Positions 13,003 through 15,587 of a stretch of DNA of 15,587 bases are shown here, in pieces; position 1 is the first letter of the stretch; every line of letters starts with the position of its first letter. The notes beneath the pieces were generated by a model. The model had not been told where the DNA came from. It did no database searches and saw only the letters and a program-made list of their open reading frames with translations. Location: the NCBI GenBank assembly GCA_030452775.1, contig JAKDLQ010000024.1:1-15587 (forward strand), in the 5' to 3' direction. This DNA is from Micrococcales bacterium. Its GTDB lineage: Bacteria; Actinomycetota; Actinomycetes; Actinomycetales; Dermatophilaceae. A program made the translations under genes and the position numbers.

Positions 13003-14397
13003 TCAGGGCTGCGGGTTCCGGGCGTCGTAGTCGCGGAAGGAGGGCGTCCTCGCCACGGCGAGGATGACGAGCACGACGACCAGCACCGCGCCGATCACCG
13101 TCGGCATCCACGTCACCGTGAGCGCAGCGAGCGTCCCGGCAAACATCTGGCCGAGGCGCGGCCCACCAGTCACGACCACGGTGAACACGCCCTGGATGCG
13201 ACCCCGGATCGCGTCCGGAACGGCCGCCTGCAGGATCGTCATCCGGAAGATCGCGGACACGTTGTCGGCCGCGCCGGACAGCACGAGGAACCCGCACGAG
13301 GCCAACAAGCCGGGCCACAGGACGTCGGCGAAGTCGGTGGAGTGGGAGGCGTGGCCACCCAGCACGACGAAGGCAAGCACGAGGCCGAGGCCGAGCATGG
13401 AAAGCCCATAGGAGACGATTGCGCTCCGGATGACGCGGCCCTGCCACCGTAGCTGCGTGATTCGTCCCGACACCAGACTCGAGAGGATCGTCCCGACGGC
13501 ATACGACGCGGTGAGGATCCCCACCGTCACCGCGCCGCCGCCGAGGATGGTCGCCCCGATGGCCGGAAAGAGGACGATCGGCTGACCGAAGGTCATGGCG
13601 ATGATGTCGACGATGAAGCTCATCCGGATGTTCGGCGAGCGGCGCAGGTAGGCCAGGCCGTCCCGGACAGACTGCAGACCGTGTGGCGTCGTGCCGGCCT
13701 CCGGACGGATCCGCGGCAGGGTCCACAGCCCGAAGAAGCCCGCAACGAAGAGGAGCACGTCGGCGGTGTAGGTCCACGGGTACCCGACACGGGCCACGAG
13801 CAGGCCCGCGACTGCCGGACCCACCGTGACCATCAACCCCGTCGAGATGCCATTGAGCGCAGCCGCCTGCGGGAGGAGCGTGACCGGGACCAGCCGCGGG
13901 ATGATGGCCTGCCGGGTCGCAGACGCGATAGTCGCCGCGACGGCGTTGACCGTCGTGATGACGTAGAAGGGCCAGACCCAGGCGAGGCCCGCCCAGGCCA
14001 CGCCCGCGAGCGCCACCGTCGATGCCCAGGCGACGAGGGACGCGACGATCGCCACCGTGCGCCGGTCGATGTGATCGGCGATCGCCCCGCCGTAGAGGCC
14101 TGCCGCGATCATCGGCAGCAGGCCGAACCATGCGACCAGGGAGACCATGAAGGTCGACCCGGTCAGGTCGTAGATGTGCAACGCGACTGCGGTGGTGGTC
14201 ATGATGGCGCCGATGCCGGCCAGCGTGTTGCCGACCCAGAGCCTGGCGAAGGGTGGGCTCGCCTGCATGGGCGTCAGGTCGACAAGGAACGACCTTCGGG
14301 CAGGCCCTGCTGATTCGCTGGACCCGCCTGAGTCGCTCGGCTCGCTCGGGCCGGCGCCAGGGTCACGCACGGTCGCAAACCTACGCTGCCGCATCAT
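13003..14397 (-). CDS. Major facilitator superfamily exporter (EntS-like MFS_3 type)
   Basis: The roughly 464-residue protein has ten to twelve hydrophobic helices after a 40-residue Ser/Pro/Gly-rich N-terminal tail. Near helix 2 it shows YGGAIADHIDRRTV, the MFS inter-helix motif, and the matching repeat GAADNVSAIFRMTILQAAVPDAIRGRIQG in the second half. This pattern is typical of the enterobactin-exporter-like MFS_3 group, whose substrates range from siderophores to drugs; none can be assigned here. The start is uncertain: GGAG (14411-14408) fits GTG 14400 (spacer seven) or ATG 14397 (spacer ten) better than the further GTG at 14418. It lies about 50 bases downstream of the NTF2-like gene on the same strand, so the two may be co-transcribed. 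Confidence 0.88.
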   Translation of the reverse strand: MMRQRRFATVRDPGAGPSEPSDSGGSSESAGPARRSFLVDLTPMQASPPFARLWVGNTLAGIGAIMTTTAVALHIYDLTGSTFMVSLVAWFGLLPMIAAGLYGGAIADHIDRRTVAIVASLVAWASTVALAGVAWAGLAWVWPFYVITTVNAVAATIASATRQAIIPRLVPVTLLPQAAALNGISTGLMVTVGPAVAGLLVARVGYPWTYTADVLLFVAGFFGLWTLPRIRPEAGTTPHGLQSVRDGLAYLRRSPNIRMSFIVDIIAMTFGQPIVLFPAIGATILGGGAVTVGILTASYAVGTILSSLVSGRITQLRWQGRVIRSAIVSYGLSMLGLGLVLAFVVLGGHASHSTDFADVLWPGLLASCGFLVLSGAADNVSAIFRMTILQAAVPDAIRGRIQGVFTVVVTGGPRLGQMFAGTLAALTVTWMPTVIGAVLVVVLVILAVARTPSFRDYDARNPQP

Positions 14398-14445
14398 CAC
14401 GTTGGCGCTCCGGATCACCCGTGAGTCGCTGCCGGTTGACGCTGC

Positions 14446-14865
14446 TCAGGCCACCGCGGTCGGCTCCGTCGCCGGTTTCGCCGGTTTCGCCGTCGCGAGG
14501 TCGCGCAGCCGGTGGCCGTCGCGGACCCAGCGCCAGGTCCCGTCGGCCTCGAGCCGCGCAACCTGGGTCAGCACCGCTCCCGAGTCGGTGATCGACGTCG
14601 TGCACGCGAGTCCGCCTGCGATGATCGGCGTCGTGACCGAGGCGACCGACAGGTCGATGCCAGCGGCGAGCGCGGCGCGGAAGGCGACCTGGATCGCCAC
14701 TGTCCCGGCCGCCTCACGGCCCTCGCCGAGTGCGACCACGGCGTCTGGCGCGTAGAGCGCCACCAGGCCGTCGATGTCCCCTACCGCGAGGCGGTCGGCG
14801 AACTGTCGGACCAGGTGCTCGGGTGTCGGTGCACCAGGTAGGGATGCGGTCTCGATCACGGTCAT
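14446..14865 (-). CDS. Small NTF2-like (SnoaL/DUF4440-type) protein
   Basis: The 139-residue protein has the NTF2-fold pattern: an N-terminal helix pair (PEHLVRQFADRLAVGDIDGLVALYAPDAVV), a beta-sheet with TPIIAGGLACTTS and a final strand pair with TWRWVRDGHRL. Proteins of this fold bind small hydrophobic ligands or act as isomerases or dehydratases; no function can be assigned. The C-terminal tail AKPAKPATEP is low complexity and comes from a short 9-bp DNA repeat near 14471-14492. The ATG at 14865 is preferred because homology starts soon after it; the in-frame GTG two codons upstream is an alternative. The frame is open much further upstream across the repeat array but lacks domain features there. 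It diverges from the phosphatase gene. Confidence 0.8.
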   Translation of the reverse strand: MTVIETASLPGAPTPEHLVRQFADRLAVGDIDGLVALYAPDAVVALGEGREAAGTVAIQVAFRAALAAGIDLSVASVTTPIIAGGLACTTSITDSGAVLTQVARLEADGTWRWVRDGHRLRDLATAKPAKPATEPTAVA

Positions 14866-14907
14866 GGGCACACCGTTCCAGCCACCACTGACAGTGCACG
14901 GCTTCGG

Positions 14908-14966
14908 CACCGTGTCGACCGCACCGTGTCGACCGCACCACGTCGACCGCACCACCTCCTCGACCG
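14908..14966. repeat. 14-bp tandem repeats between divergent genes
   Basis: Two identical CACCGTGTCGACCG units (14908-14921, 14922-14935) are followed by CACCACGTCGACCG (14936-14949) and a longer variant with three extra bases (14950-14966). Each of the first three contains the palindrome GTCGAC. The array fills the promoter space shared by the NTF2-like and phosphatase genes. A separate short dyad CACTG-A-CAGTG lies at 14886-14896. Confidence 0.85.
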
Positions 14967-14989
14967 CAACGTGGTGTTGAATGGGGCGC

Positions 14990-15490
14990 ATGCCCGCCCG
15001 CCCCCTCCACGTCTCCTTTGTGTGTAGTGGCAACATCTGCCGGTCGCCGATGGGCCAGGTCATTCTCAGCCAACTCGTCGCAGATGCCGGTCTCGGCGCC
15101 AAGGTCCGGGTCAGTTCGAGCGGAACCGGCGACTGGCATGTGGGCAATCCGGCCGACCCACGCACGATCGAGGTGCTGGCCGAGCACGGCTACGACGGAT
15201 CGCACCACCGAGCGCGGGAGTTCGACCCCAGCGAGTTCGAGGACCTCGACCTCGTCCTCGCGGCCGACGAGGGCCACGTGCGCCAGTTGACCCGGTGGGC
15301 TCGCGGACCCGAGGACCGGGCAAAGATCCGGCTCATGCGCGAATTCGATCCGGAGGCGGTCGCTGCCGGGACGCTTGAGACCGACGATCCTTACCTCGTC
15401 GGTGCGAGGGAGAACTTCCTCCGCTGCTTCGACGAGGTCGAGGCCGCCTGCCTCGGCGTATTCGAGCATCTGCGGAGCCGCGTCACCTGA
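14990..15490 (+). CDS. Low-molecular-weight protein tyrosine phosphatase
   Basis: The 166-residue protein opens with the phosphatase loop VCSGNICRSP (nucleophile Cys12, Arg18 in C-x5-R-S). It carries the acidic loop TDDPYLVG toward the C-terminus, with the general-acid Asp before Pro-Tyr as the family requires. These cytoplasmic enzymes remove phosphate from tyrosine, and in actinobacteria can be secreted or act in capsule and signalling control; no partner kinase is in view. Two starts are possible, ATG 14981 and ATG 14990, neither with a good ribosome binding site. TTGAAT (14977-14982) could be a -10 box giving a leaderless message starting at 14990, and 14990 fits homologue length better. 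It ends before a 14-bp palindrome. Confidence 0.9.
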   Translation: MPARPLHVSFVCSGNICRSPMGQVILSQLVADAGLGAKVRVSSSGTGDWHVGNPADPRTIEVLAEHGYDGSHHRAREFDPSEFEDLDLVLAADEGHVRQLTRWARGPEDRAKIRLMREFDPEAVAAGTLETDDPYLVGARENFLRCFDEVEAACLGVFEHLRSRVT

Positions 15491-15493
15491 AGC

Positions 15494-15507
15494 GGTCGGG
15501 CCCGACC
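15494..15507. terminator. Perfect 14-bp palindrome after the phosphatase gene
   Basis: GGTCGGGCCCGACC starts four bases after the phosphatase stop and is fully self-complementary. As RNA it would give a five-bp stem with a GGCC loop, so it is a short candidate terminator between convergent genes. Confidence 0.4.
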
Positions 15508-15532
15508 CTCATGCTCACCTCCCCGATTGCCG

Positions 15533-15587
15533 TCAGAAGGGTGGCGGGTCCTCGTCGCGGGCTGGGGCTGCGGCGTCGGTCGGGCTG
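15533..15587 (-). CDS. C-terminal end of a minus-strand gene, possibly single-stranded DNA-binding protein (partial)
   Basis: A frame entering from the right edge ends at TGA 15535-15533. Its last residues are APARDEDPPPF, an acidic run followed by prolines and a terminal Phe. This resembles the conserved tip of bacterial SSB (DDDIPF or DEPPF types), through which SSB recruits repair and replication proteins, although the extra proline is unusual. Only 17 full codons are visible, so the identity is tentative; another protein with a chance acidic tail is possible. Confidence 0.4.
   Translation of the reverse strand, partial: SPTDAAAPARDEDPPPF

Noticed and set aside
12986..13004. Terminator between galE and the exporter
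   Set aside because: The stem GACGA/TCGTC is only five bp and overlaps the exporter stop. It is too weak to list.
14446..15165. N-terminally extended version of the NTF2-like protein
   Set aside because: The extension reads antisense through the phosphatase gene and the 14-bp repeats. The NTF2 fold begins just after the ATG at 14865.

Overview
The window is high-GC DNA with densely packed genes, GTG starts, stop/start overlaps, ScyD/ScyE-type and M56/BlaI-type genes and a class 2 dihydroorotate dehydrogenase. This points to an actinobacterium, perhaps a member of the Intrasporangiaceae/Dermatophilaceae. That family-level guess comes from general resemblance only and was not tested by a search.

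Layout. A DEAD-box RNA helicase runs off the left edge on the minus strand (1-1194). A 449-base gap follows, then a secreted ScyD/ScyE-like beta-propeller protein (+, 1644-2852) closed by a strong GC-rich terminator hairpin. Two complete polar amino-acid ABC importers face each other tail to tail: a plus-strand operon (lipoprotein, permease, ATPase; 3035-5708) and a minus-strand operon of the same order (8274 down to 5749), with 40 bases between them. Upstream of the second importer, on the same strand, lie pyrD (8497-9537) and, directly before pyrD, a Phd-type antitoxin/VapC-type PIN toxin pair (10176 down to 9563). Diverging from that pair are a BlaI/MecI-family repressor and an M56 (BlaR1-like) membrane peptidase (10440-11782), then galE (11945-12961). 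On the minus strand are an MFS exporter and an NTF2-like (SnoaL-type) small protein. A low-molecular-weight protein tyrosine phosphatase (+, 14990-15490) diverges from the latter. At the right edge is the last piece of a minus-strand gene whose acidic, proline-rich tail ending in Phe resembles the C-terminal tip of single-stranded DNA-binding protein.

How the genes work together. The two importers are self-contained uptake systems, probably for different amino acids. BlaI and M56 form a sensor-protease/repressor pair, and a 23-bp palindrome upstream is a good candidate operator. The antitoxin/toxin pair is coupled by a GTGA overlap and may be co-transcribed with pyrD. The remaining genes are ordinary single functions.

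The unexplained structure is mostly between genes. There is a 74-bp palindrome that overlaps the end of pyrD. The antitoxin reading frame has no ATG, GTG or TTG start, and an in-frame TGA separates it from the nearest ATG. Three intergenic regions carry short tandem repeats (14, 26/12 and 14 bp). A 14-bp motif is shared by three separate intergenic regions. I saw no CRISPR array, tRNA, rRNA, insertion sequence or phage gene, and no clear case of a wholly new multi-gene system.
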